Shown: positions 53,124-61,104 of the stretch, piece after piece
How positions within the stretch are numbered: position 1 is the stretch's first letter
Layout: every line of letters begins with the position of its first letter
Assembly: GCA_944391495.1 (NCBI GenBank)
Contig: CALXTU010000002.1
Span: 124,001 to 188,000, forward strand
From: an uncultured Alphaproteobacteria bacterium
GTDB lineage: Bacteria > Pseudomonadota > Alphaproteobacteria > RF32 > CAG-239
DNA: 64,000 nucleotides
Direction of reading: 5' to 3'
Notes under the pieces: model-generated
Told to the model about the DNA's origin: nothing
The model's input: only the letters and a program-made list of their open reading frames with translations
Database searches by the model: none
Made by a program: the position numbers and the translations under genes

Positions 53124-53606
53124 ATGGCAAATCAACTTGACCCCAGAATCATCGGCAAACTGGCCGAGGTTTTAAATAAAAACAATTTGAGCGAACTTGA
53201 ATATGAAGACGAGGGTTGCCGCATCTGCCTGAAGGGCGCCGCTGCTGCCGTTACCGTTGTTCCGGCCGCTCCGGCTCCGCTGCCGCCTGCTCCTCCGGCG
53301 CCTCCGGCCGCAGCTCCGGCTCAGGCATCGGCCAAGACGGACGAATTTGCCATTGACGACTATGCCAGCAACGCCGGCAGCGTCAAATCGCCGATTGTCG
53401 GTGTGGTTTATCTGTCGCCGGATCCGACCAAGCCGGATTATGTCAGTGTCGGCGACACAGTCAAAGAAGGCGACATCGTCTGCCTGATTGAAGCGATGAA
53501 GACATTTAATCCGGTTAAGGCGCACCGCTCCGGCACGGTCAGCAAAATTCTGGTTGAATCGGGCGATCCGGTTGAATACGGCGAATCTCTGATGATTATT
53601 GAATAA
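53124..53606 (+). CDS. accB: Acetyl-CoA carboxylase biotin carboxyl carrier protein
   Basis: 160 residues. N-terminal helical region, a Pro/Ala-rich flexible linker (APLPPAPPAPPAAAP), and the C-terminal biotinyl domain. The biotinylated lysine is in LIEAMKTFN at about residue 126. Length is normal. The ATG at 53124 follows AAGAGAGAA. It is followed by accC with a 12-base gap. It is the carrier subunit in fatty-acid synthesis. Confidence 0.97.
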   Translation: MANQLDPRIIGKLAEVLNKNNLSELEYEDEGCRICLKGAAAAVTVVPAAPAPLPPAPPAPPAAAPAQASAKTDEFAIDDYASNAGSVKSPIVGVVYLSPDPTKPDYVSVGDTVKEGDIVCLIEAMKTFNPVKAHRSGTVSKILVESGDPVEYGESLMIIE

Positions 53607-53618
53607 AGGTAAAAGCCT

Positions 53619-54959
53619 ATGTTTGAAAAAGTACTGATTGCCAACCGCGGCGAAGTTGCCCTGAGGATTCACCGCGCCTGCCGCGAAATGGGCATCAAAA
53701 CGGTGGCCGTACATTCGGAGGCCGATGCCAACGCCATGCATGTGCGGCTGGCTGACGAGGCCGTCTGTATCGGACCGGCGCGTTCGGCAGATTCTTATTT
53801 AAATAAGTCGGCCATTATTTCGGCGGCAATCATTACCGGCGCCGACGCCATTCACCCGGGATACGGATTCTTGTCGGAAAACGCCGATTTTGCCGAGATG
53901 GTCGAGGAACACGGCATTACCTTTATCGGCCCCAAAGCCGAACAAATCCGCATGATGGGCGATAAACTCAAAGCCAGGGAAGCGGCTATTGCCTCCGGGC
54001 TGCCGGTTATTCCCGGTTCGCCGGCACTTGATACGGTGGACGACGCCAAAAAATGGGCGCTTGAAATCGGTTATCCGATTATCATCAAAGCCAAAGCGGG
54101 CGGCGGCGGCAAAGGCATGAAGGTTGCGTTTAACGAAGGCGAAATCGAAACCGCCTATACCATGGCGCGCGCCGAGGCTAAGGCATCGTTCACCAGCGAC
54201 GAAGTTTATATGGAAAAATATCTGCAAAAGCCGCGGCATATCGAAATTCAGGTTTTGGGCGACACTTACGGCAATGTGGTACATCTTGGCGAGCGCGACT
54301 GTTCCATTCAGCGTAAAAATCAGAAAGTGATTGAGGAAACCCCCTCGCCGGCCCTTAACCAGCAGCAGCGCGAGGAAATCGGCGAGATTGCCCGCAAAGC
54401 CATGGAAAAAATCGGCTACTCCAGCGCCGGAACTCTGGAGTTTTTGTTTGAAGACGGCAAGTTTTATTTTCTGGAAATGAACACCCGTCTGCAGGTTGAG
54501 CACCCGATTACCGAGGCGCTGACCGGCATTGACATCGTTCGCGAACAGCTGAGGATTGCCGACGGTGCCAAGCTCGGCTATAGCCAAAAAGACATTACCT
54601 TTCACGGTCATGCCATTGAATGCCGGATTAATGCCGAAGATCCAGAAACATTTGCGCCGAATCCCGGAAAAATTACCGAATGGCACGCACCGGGCGGGTT
54701 GGGAGTCAGGGTTGATTCGGAGATTTACTCCGGTTATAAGATTCCGCCGTTTTACGACAGCATGATTGCCAAACTGATTGTCAGCGGCAAAACCCGCAAC
54801 GGTGCGCTGATGAGACTGCACCGGGCGCTGGAAGAATTTGTGATTGACGGTATCAAGACCACCATTCCCCTGCACCAGAAAATCATTACGCAGCCGGAAT
54901 ATATCGACGGTCTGTATAACATTCACTGGCTGGAAGAAATGCTGGAAAAGCAAAAATAA
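53619..54959 (+). CDS. accC: Biotin carboxylase subunit of acetyl-CoA carboxylase
   Basis: 446 residues, ATP-grasp enzyme that carboxylates biotin on AccB. N-terminal FEKVLIANRGEVALRIHRAC, ATP-grasp KAGGGGKGMKV near residue 160, and the catalytic EMNTRLQVEHPITE near residue 288. All blocks are complete. The start has AAAGG upstream. A terminator follows. Confidence 0.98.
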   Translation: MFEKVLIANRGEVALRIHRACREMGIKTVAVHSEADANAMHVRLADEAVCIGPARSADSYLNKSAIISAAIITGADAIHPGYGFLSENADFAEMVEEHGITFIGPKAEQIRMMGDKLKAREAAIASGLPVIPGSPALDTVDDAKKWALEIGYPIIIKAKAGGGGKGMKVAFNEGEIETAYTMARAEAKASFTSDEVYMEKYLQKPRHIEIQVLGDTYGNVVHLGERDCSIQRKNQKVIEETPSPALNQQQREEIGEIARKAMEKIGYSSAGTLEFLFEDGKFYFLEMNTRLQVEHPITEALTGIDIVREQLRIADGAKLGYSQKDITFHGHAIECRINAEDPETFAPNPGKITEWHAPGGLGVRVDSEIYSGYKIPPFYDSMIAKLIVSGKTRNGALMRLHRALEEFVIDGIKTTIPLHQKIITQPEYIDGLYNIHWLEEMLEKQK

Positions 54960-54961
54960 GC

Positions 54962-54993
54962 AAAATCCCCGCGAAACGGCGGGGATTTTTTTA
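54962..54993. terminator. Terminator between accC and the Sel1 gene
   Basis: AATCCCCGC / GCGGGGATT stem, GAAACG loop, with a T-run on the right. Confidence 0.8.
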
Positions 54994-54996
54994 AGA

Positions 54997-56061
54997 TTAT
55001 TTGATGAACGCGCGCAGGTTGCTGCCGAAAGTCTGGCGGATGTATGAGGTCATCGGCGTTACTTTTTCCTGAAAATTTTCGGCCCGCAGCTGCGCCTGCA
55101 AAATTTCGTTGATTTTCATCTTTGATTCAACCATCTGTCTTTTGGCCGGCGCCTCGGACACGCCACGCACCGCCGCCAGGTTGTACAGCACATGGGCAAA
55201 ATCAACGTCTTTGTTATACTTCTCACCGGCAAACAAAATATCGGCCAAAGTCATCATGGCCTCGGTGCTGCCCTGAGATGCGGCCAGACGCAGATATTTG
55301 ATGGCGTTGTTGTAGTTTTGCGGAAAGCCGCGGCCGTTGATGTAGATATCGGCCAGAACAACCTGCGCCTCGTCAATGCCGGCATCGGCGGCGGCTTTAA
55401 TCAGCGGTGCAGCTTTGGAATAGTTTGTCGGCCGCAGCGAGCCGGTGTAGTATGCATAACCGGTCATAAACTGTGCAATCGCGTTTTTGCTCTCGGCCGC
55501 TTTTTCAAAATAATTCATTGCCGCAGCTTTGTCCTGTTTGGCACCGTTGCCGCTGATGAGCATAAAACCGAGATTGACGGCGGCTTCGGCATTTCCCTGA
55601 TCAGCTGCCTTTTGAAACAATATTGCCGCCTTGGCCGGACTACGCTGTACGCCGATACCGTTGTAATACAGGCTGCCCAAATTGTTCAAACCGGCGGGAT
55701 CATTTTGCAGCGCCGCCTTGCCGTAATATTCAAAGGCCTTGTCATAATCCACTTTGAGGCCGTTTTCACCGTACAGATAAGAATAACCCAAAAGCAACTG
55801 CGCCTGCAGATTGCCTTCATCGGCCAGTTTTATGGTTTCTTCAATGGTGTCGGGCAAACCCTTTTTGGCAGCGTCGGCATCAGGGCTGCGCTCCGGCATT
55901 TTGAAACCCAAGAAAGAAAACAATCCATCTTCCTCTTCCGCCTGCGATTGGATTTCCTGTTCGGTTCCTTCAAACAGCGACACAACGGCCTCTTCACCGG
56001 CAAAAGCCGGCACGGCGGTTAAGGTCAGCATAAACATAATGACGCGAAATGATGCAGACAT
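54997..56061 (-). CDS. Secreted Sel1-like repeat protein
   Basis: 354 residues with a Sec signal peptide (cleavage after AVPAFA). About six to seven Sel1-like helical repeats (YLYGENGLKVDYDKAFEYYG, YYNGIGVQRSPAKAAILFQKA, YTGSLRPTNYSKAAPLIKAA) span residues 80-290. Sel1 repeats are protein-interaction scaffolds often used in envelope complexes or exported effectors. The partner is unknown. It converges with accC across the shared terminator. Confidence 0.85.
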   Translation of the reverse strand: MSASFRVIMFMLTLTAVPAFAGEEAVVSLFEGTEQEIQSQAEEEDGLFSFLGFKMPERSPDADAAKKGLPDTIEETIKLADEGNLQAQLLLGYSYLYGENGLKVDYDKAFEYYGKAALQNDPAGLNNLGSLYYNGIGVQRSPAKAAILFQKAADQGNAEAAVNLGFMLISGNGAKQDKAAAMNYFEKAAESKNAIAQFMTGYAYYTGSLRPTNYSKAAPLIKAAADAGIDEAQVVLADIYINGRGFPQNYNNAIKYLRLAASQGSTEAMMTLADILFAGEKYNKDVDFAHVLYNLAAVRGVSEAPAKRQMVESKMKINEILQAQLRAENFQEKVTPMTSYIRQTFGSNLRAFIK

Positions 56062-56135
56062 TTGGTAATCCTTAAAAAAACGGTTTATTTGGGGATTATT
56101 ATAGCACCGGATAAGTTAATTTTGCATAAATTTAT

Positions 56136-56176
56136 CAAAAGAGATTCTTCGGGACTTACGTCCCTCAGAATGACAA
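56136..56176. repeat. Dispersed palindromic repeat, single half-unit
   Basis: AGAGATTCTTCGGGACTTAC, then GTCCCTCAGAATGAC. Hairpin half of the family described at 6397-6950. Confidence 0.8.
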
Positions 56177-56201
56177 AAAAGGGCGGTGAAAACACCGCCC
56201 T
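56175..56201 (-). terminator. Terminator of the 359-aa flagellin
   Basis: GGGCGGTG AAAA CACCGCCC stem-loop with a T-run on the minus strand. Confidence 0.85.
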
Positions 56202-56222
56202 CTATCCGATAACATATTGTTA

Positions 56223-57302
56223 TCAGAACAGGCTCAAAATGGACTGAGCAGACTGCGAAGCCAAAGACAACGAGTTAATCGCCAGCTGCTGTCTGGTCTG
56301 CAGTGCCAGGTAGTTAGCCGACTCTTCGTTCATATCGGCCAGAACCAGGTTGTCCGAACCGGTTTCCAAAACGTCAATCAAGGCCTCGGTGAAGTCCTGA
56401 CGAGTCTGGATAATCGAGTAGTTGTTACCAAGTTCGTTGGCATAAGAACGCAGATAATCCGTCGCATCGGAAATTGAGGTCAGGGTTTTATCAATCGAAT
56501 CCATATAGCTCTTAACATCTACCTGAACGTTGGTAATGCCGCTTGCATCACCCAAAGCGGTTGTACCTGCACCGGTGATTGATGACAGATCAGTTCCGTC
56601 AAAATCTTCCAGTTCATAATATTTGCCGTCTTCGGCCTGAGCATAATATGCAGCGTCTTTTTTAACAATTTCCGCACCGGCTTTGATTTTGGTGGCAGCC
56701 GTTGCCGCAACATTCAAATCTCTGTCCAGTGTCAGATTTTTCTTTTCGCCGGTAGCGGTTGCGGTCCAGGTATCGGTGCCGCTGATCTTCATTCCCGTAA
56801 TAACATCTTGTCCCTGAACAACGAATTTGTTGGTGCGGGATTCGTTAAAGGTGACCGTCAGTGTACCGTTCTTCAACAAGTTAACACCTTGATAAGAAGA
56901 ATCGTCAATCAGCTTTTCAATTTCATCCTGAATGGTGTTGAACTGCTCCATATAGCTCTGAATCTGCGTTTCATAAGTGCTGGAGTTCGGATCCAAAGCA
57001 TAGGCCGAGTTGGCAACTGATTTCAACTGCTCAATGTATGAAGTAACGGCTTCAATACCCTGGTTGGCGGCCTCAATGGTCTGAATACCCTGTCCCATGC
57101 TGTCCAACAGAGATTCCAAATCGGAAGCGCGGTTGGTCAGTGAGCGGGACTGATAATAACTGGTGGCGTTGTCGATTGCCGAGTTTACTTTCTTACCGGT
57201 CGACAAACGTTCCTGAGTGGTGTCCATCTGGCTTTGAATAGACTTCAGCGAAGCCAGATTGGTACGCATACTTGCGGTTAGTGTAATGGACTGCATAGCC
57301 AT
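56223..57302 (-). CDS. Flagellin (359 aa)
   Basis: Filament subunit. Conserved D0/D1 ends (ITLTASMRTNLASLKSIQSQ at the N-terminus; LQTRQQLAINSLSLASQSAQ at the C-terminus) with a ~160-residue variable centre. The start ATG at 57302 has GGGAG 7 bases upstream; a second ATG at 57296 is too far from it. Upstream it shares a conserved leader with the 273-aa flagellin. Together with the two neighbouring flagellins and flbT this forms a flagellin cluster. Confidence 0.97.
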   Translation of the reverse strand: MAMQSITLTASMRTNLASLKSIQSQMDTTQERLSTGKKVNSAIDNATSYYQSRSLTNRASDLESLLDSMGQGIQTIEAANQGIEAVTSYIEQLKSVANSAYALDPNSSTYETQIQSYMEQFNTIQDEIEKLIDDSSYQGVNLLKNGTLTVTFNESRTNKFVVQGQDVITGMKISGTDTWTATATGEKKNLTLDRDLNVAATAATKIKAGAEIVKKDAAYYAQAEDGKYYELEDFDGTDLSSITGAGTTALGDASGITNVQVDVKSYMDSIDKTLTSISDATDYLRSYANELGNNYSIIQTRQDFTEALIDVLETGSDNLVLADMNEESANYLALQTRQQLAINSLSLASQSAQSILSLF

Positions 57303-57346
57303 GGTTTTTCTCCCAAATATATAATTTTCACATTTCTTGTGTTAAG
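57303..57346 (-). promoter_or_regulatory. Conserved flagellin 5' leader (copy in the 359-aa gene)
   Basis: Contains CACA-TTTCT-TGTG (57329-57341, a short inverted repeat) and TTTGGGAGAAAA before the ATG. Almost the same leader precedes the 273-aa flagellin (58747-58787). A shared 5'UTR is a plausible target of FlbT, which in Caulobacter binds flagellin mRNA leaders. Confidence 0.5.
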
Positions 57347-57428
57347 ACAAGAGCCTGTATGAATTGCCTTCGCACAAAGTCGTTTCATGCCTGATAAGAC
57401 AATCTGAGATGATTCTAACGGCGATTCC

Positions 57429-57443
57429 TTAATTAATCTTTAA
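57429..57443. promoter_or_regulatory. CtrA-like site (TTAA-N7-TTAA) upstream of flagellin
   Basis: Exact TTAA, seven bases, TTAA spacing, 127 bases before the flagellin ATG. The region is AT-rich, so chance is possible. Confidence 0.3.
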
Positions 57444-57486
57444 CGGGGAAAATAAAAGAGGGTTGAGATATTTTTTTATAAGAATA

Positions 57487-57880
57487 TTTTTTTAGATTCT
57501 TCGCTGTCGCTCAGAATGACGTTTAACGTTACTTTTGTGCGGACAAAAGTAACCAAAAGCCGCCGGGATAAGCGCTCCTCTTAACGCCCCGTCTGCGCCG
57601 GCATATCAGGCGCCGTAACTTGGCATCTTTGACAAGATGCCGCAAACAAGACGGCGATAAGGCCGACAGACCTGATTCCGGCTTGCCGGGGCTGATACGC
57701 GCAAAATCCCGGACCCTTAGAAAGATTCTTCGGGACTATCGTCCCTCAGAATGACCGTACTTTTATGGTCATGTTGAGCGGAGCGAAACATCTCAGAGGA
57801 GATTCTTCGGGACATGCGTCCCTCAGAATGACAGAAAAAAGAAGACTCAGAATGACAGAAAAATAACGCTCAGAATGACA
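57487..57880. repeat. Dispersed repeats including composite repeat copy 2 (57517-57765)
   Basis: Starts with AGATTCTTCGCTGTCGCTCA, then the composite unit that matches 6541-6790, then one complete palindromic unit (57766-57835) and truncated CTCAGAATGACA copies. Confidence 0.85.
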
Positions 57881-57881
57881 A

Positions 57882-57906
57882 AAAGGGCGGTGAAAACACC
57901 GCCCCA
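57882..57906 (-). terminator. Terminator of the 273-aa flagellin
   Basis: GGGCGGTG AAAA CACCGCCC stem-loop with T-run on the minus strand; nearly identical to the one at 56175-56201. Confidence 0.85.
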
Positions 57907-57924
57907 AAAGTCTTCTGACTTTTA

Positions 57925-58746
57925 TCAGAACAGGCTCAAGATGGCCTGAGCAGACTGCGAAGCCAAAGACAGCGAGTTAATCGCCAGCTGCTGTCTGGTC
58001 TGCAGAGCCAGGTAGTTAGCCGACTCTTCGTTCATATCGGCCAGAACCAGGTTGTCCGAACCGGTTTCCAAAACATCAATCATCGCTTCGGTGAAGTCCT
58101 GACGAGTCTGGATAATCGAGTAGTTGTTACCAAGCTCGGTGGCATAAGAACGCAGGAAGTCTGTTGCCTCGGCAATTTTGGTAATCGCCGCATCAACTTC
58201 GGTCGCACTGGCCCAGGTACCGGTTGCTTCCTCAATGTCCATTTCGGTAACAATATCTTTACCGGTAATCGTAAATTTGTTGGAGCGGGTTTCGTTGAAG
58301 GTAACCGTCAACTTACCACCTTTCAACAAGTTAACACCCTGATAAGACGCATCGGCAACCAAAGCTTCAATTTCGCCCATAATGACGTCAAACTGAGCGG
58401 CATAAGCGGCCAGATCATCATCATAACCATCGGCCGTAGCATCCAAAGCATAGGCCGACTCGGCAACTGATTTTAACTGTTCAACATAAGCCGTTACCGA
58501 TTCAATACCTTCATTGGCCGCCTCAATGGTCTGAATACCCTGTCCCATGCTGTCAAGCAAGGCATCAAGGTCGGAAGCGCGGTTGGTTAATGCGCGGGCC
58601 TGATAATAGCTCGAAGCGTTGTCAATCGCCGAGTTTACTTTTTTACCCGTCGACAAACGTTCCTGAGTGATGTCCATCTGGCTTTGAATAGATTTTAATG
58701 ACGCGAGGTTAGAACGCATACTTGCGGTTAATGTAATAGCAGACAT
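57925..58746 (-). CDS. Flagellin (273 aa)
   Basis: Shortest of the cluster. D0/D1 ends as in the other flagellins (ITLTASMRSNLASLKSIQSQ and LQTRQQLAINSLSLASQSAQ), with only a ~40-residue variable part, so it is essentially the bare core filament subunit. ATG at 58746 behind GGGAG. Preceded by the conserved leader and a sigma-70-like promoter. Confidence 0.97.
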   Translation of the reverse strand: MSAITLTASMRSNLASLKSIQSQMDITQERLSTGKKVNSAIDNASSYYQARALTNRASDLDALLDSMGQGIQTIEAANEGIESVTAYVEQLKSVAESAYALDATADGYDDDLAAYAAQFDVIMGEIEALVADASYQGVNLLKGGKLTVTFNETRSNKFTITGKDIVTEMDIEEATGTWASATEVDAAITKIAEATDFLRSYATELGNNYSIIQTRQDFTEAMIDVLETGSDNLVLADMNEESANYLALQTRQQLAINSLSLASQSAQAILSLF

Positions 58747-58787
58747 GGCTTTTCTCCCAAAATATAAGTTTCACATTACTTGTGTGT
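58747..58787 (-). promoter_or_regulatory. Conserved flagellin 5' leader (copy in the 273-aa gene)
   Basis: CACA-TTACT-TGTG (58772-58784) and TTTTGGGAGAAAA before the ATG, matching the 57303-57346 leader at most positions. Confidence 0.5.
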
Positions 58788-58810
58788 GCTTCTATTAACA
58801 CTACCCCCTC

Positions 58811-58839
58811 AGTATATCATATTTTGCAAGCCCGAACAA
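58811..58839 (-). promoter_or_regulatory. Candidate sigma-70 promoter of the 273-aa flagellin
   Basis: TTGTTC, 17 bases, TATACT on the minus strand, about 65 bases before the ATG. Spacing is ideal; the -35 match is partial. Confidence 0.45.
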
Positions 58840-59255
58840 CGGTGAAACATTAAATTTTTGACTTGACTTTTAATATGTTATTGATTTTTAAAAATTATTT
58901 CGTGAAACATTTTTTATTCCGACTCGCAAAAAAGTTGTTAAAAATGACTTAAAAAAGGATTAATTTTTTATTAAATTTTGCTGTGCCGCGGTATTATTTT
59001 ACCGCTTTAAAACCTGGCGATTCGTTTGGCGGCGACGGCGCCCTTTATTGTCATGTTGAGGAGCAAAGCGACGAAACATCTCAGAGATTCTTCAGGACTT
59101 ACGTCCCTCAGAATGACAGAAAAATAACGCTCAGAATGACAAAAAAAAGACGCTCAGAATGATAGAATGGAATGCTCAGAATGACGTGAGCAAAAACACG
59201 GAAACCAAAAAAGGCGGTGTCAAACACCGCCTTTCGGGAGAAAAGTTCCAATGTC
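58840..59255. repeat. Spacer with dispersed repeat units before the 414-aa flagellin terminator
   Basis: 58840-59036 has no visible feature. 59047-59190 holds the same palindromic unit (GTCATGTTGAGGAGC, then CTCAGAATGAC) and truncated copies. An intrinsic terminator follows (separate entry). Confidence 0.75.
59208..59235 (-). terminator. Terminator of the 414-aa flagellin
   Basis: AAAGGCGGTGT / ACACCGCCTTT stem with CAA loop and a T-run on the minus strand. Confidence 0.85.
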
Positions 59256-60500
59256 CTATTGGAACAAGCTTAAGATGGACTGAGCCGACTGCGAAGCCAA
59301 AGACAGCGAGTTAATCGCCAGCTGCTGTCTGGTCTGCAGAGCCAGGTAGTTGGCCGACTCTTCGTTCATATCGGCCAGAACCAGATTGTCCGAACCGGTT
59401 TCCAAAACATCAATCAAAGCATCGGTGAAGTTTTGGCGGGTTTCGATAATCGAATAGTTGTTGCCGAGTTCGGTTGAATAAGAACGCAGATAATCCGTTG
59501 CGTTGGCAATAGAGGTAATTGTCGCGTCAATCGTCGTGGCATAACTTCCCCCTGTCTGCTTAACTTTGGCGTCAGCCGGAACCCCTGCTCCGGTAGCAAC
59601 TTGAGCTTTGGTAGAGATATTATACCAATTATTATCGTCCGCTTTGGCAATTGTCTGACCATTCAAAGTATAGAGTTCCGTCCCTGCGGTAATTTCAATG
59701 GGGTCAACAACCGTTACTTCAGCTGTCATATTGGGAGTGCCTACATTGGGCTTTAAATCCCCGACATCTCCATCATAGGTTTCAGCCGGGTCTGCCGCAG
59801 TTGTGCCATTGGTAACTTTATAGTATTTACCATCCGAACCCTGGGCATACAAGGTCGTACCAGTGTCCGGCGTCACGATGGCGGCACCGTTCTCAATAGT
59901 AACCTCGTCAACAATAGAAATTGCTTCTTCAGCCGTGGCATTGGCAACATTGTCACCTTGATAGGCCCAGGTATCTGTTCCCTGAATGTTCATTTCGGCT
60001 AAGATATCGTCGCCTTCAATGGTAAATCTGTTGGAACGAGTCTCGTTGAAAGTAACCGTCAACGAACCGCCTTTCAGCAGGTTGATACCCTGATAAGAAG
60101 CATCGGAAACCAGTTTTTCAATTTCTTCCTGAATGGTGTTAAACTGTGTGATGTAGCTTTGAATCTGCTTTTCATAATTATCCAGTGTCGGATCCAAAGC
60201 ATAGGCCGAGTTGGCAACCGATTTCAGCTGCTCAACATATGAGGTTACCGCCTCAATACCCTCGTTGGCCGCCTCAATGGTCTGAATACCCTGGCCCATG
60301 CTGTCGAGCAGAGCATCAAGATCCGAAGCGCGGTTGGTCAGCGAACGCGACTGATAATAGCTGGTGGCATTGTCTATCGCCGAGTTTACCTTTTTGCCGG
60401 TTGATAATCTTTCCTGAGTGGTGTCCATCTGGCTTTGAATGGACTTTAATGATGCAAGATTGGTGCGCATACTTGCGGTTAACGTAATTGACTGAGCCAT
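59256..60500 (-). CDS. Flagellin (414 aa)
   Basis: D0/D1 ends as in the cluster. The centre (about residues 170-330) is a repetitive Thr/Ala/Asp-rich surface domain that contains an AQGSDGKYYKV stretch resembling the AQAEDGKYYELED piece of the 359-aa flagellin. This suggests duplication of a D2 module. Start ATG at 60500 behind GGAGA. Its leader differs from the other two. It lies 64 bases after flbT and may be cotranscribed with it. Confidence 0.97.
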   Translation of the reverse strand: MAQSITLTASMRTNLASLKSIQSQMDTTQERLSTGKKVNSAIDNATSYYQSRSLTNRASDLDALLDSMGQGIQTIEAANEGIEAVTSYVEQLKSVANSAYALDPTLDNYEKQIQSYITQFNTIQEEIEKLVSDASYQGINLLKGGSLTVTFNETRSNRFTIEGDDILAEMNIQGTDTWAYQGDNVANATAEEAISIVDEVTIENGAAIVTPDTGTTLYAQGSDGKYYKVTNGTTAADPAETYDGDVGDLKPNVGTPNMTAEVTVVDPIEITAGTELYTLNGQTIAKADDNNWYNISTKAQVATGAGVPADAKVKQTGGSYATTIDATITSIANATDYLRSYSTELGNNYSIIETRQNFTDALIDVLETGSDNLVLADMNEESANYLALQTRQQLAINSLSLASQSAQSILSLFQ

Positions 60501-60563
60501 CTTCTTTCTCCTTTTACTTTGTCTGAGGCAAAGCTGTCTTCATAAACATGTTATTCCAAATAA

Positions 60564-60965
60564 CTATCCTTTAGTGCCTTTCAAGGCCGCGCCGAATAAT
60601 TTGTCTTCCTGTTCAATCAGCTTGGCAGCCTCTTTAATGGCGGCATAATAATCATTGACGATCATGGCTTCTGCCACCGGCGCCACATACGGATGCAGAC
60701 TCGGCGCCGCCTGCTGTAAATCGCGTATATACTCAATAAACAGCTCCTGCAGCTGCTTGCTGCCTTTGGACAAATACATCTGCTGGACGATAAAATAAAC
60801 CCGGCGCGCCGGCGTGTTGGCGTCTTTTTCGCGCAAAATAAACTTCTCACGCAAAATAGGCACCTTTCCGTCAATATAAAAACGGATGCGGTCGCTGTCA
60901 TTGGTTATCAACGCTTCACCGATGATAATACTCTCATGCGGCTTAAGCTCTATTTTTAACGGCAT
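60564..60965 (-). CDS. flbT: Flagellin translational regulator FlbT
   Basis: 133 residues: LKPHESIIIGEALITNDSD, YFIVQQMYLSKGS and a helical C-terminus match FlbT. In Caulobacter FlbT binds the flagellin mRNA 5' leader and destabilises it until hook assembly is complete. Its partner FlaF, usually beside it, is not seen. The gene sits directly upstream of the 414-aa flagellin. Confidence 0.92.
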   Translation of the reverse strand: MPLKIELKPHESIIIGEALITNDSDRIRFYIDGKVPILREKFILREKDANTPARRVYFIVQQMYLSKGSKQLQELFIEYIRDLQQAAPSLHPYVAPVAEAMIVNDYYAAIKEAAKLIEQEDKLFGAALKGTKG

Positions 60966-61033
60966 TTGAACCCTCCCGTGCCGGTCATTTCCGTTTCAGG
61001 ATATTTATTTCTTAATAAATTGTAAATATTTAA

Positions 61034-61062
61034 TTGCATATTGTGCACAACTATACTATAAG
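61034..61062 (+). promoter_or_regulatory. Sigma-70-like promoter of the ABC-F gene
   Basis: TTGCAT, 17 bases, TATAAG, 43 bases before the ATG. Confidence 0.5.
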
Positions 61063-61104
61063 ACTTTGCTGTCCGCGAATCGATGAAAGACTAAAGAAAA
61101 AGAA

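Larger units (their letters stand above)
57303..57924. other. Intergenic spacer between flagellins, repeat-filled
   Basis: No gene seen. It holds the flagellin leader (57303-57346), a TTAA-N7-TTAA pair at 57429-57443 that resembles a CtrA site, the second copy of the composite repeat and several dispersed repeat units, then a terminator hairpin. Confidence 0.75.
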
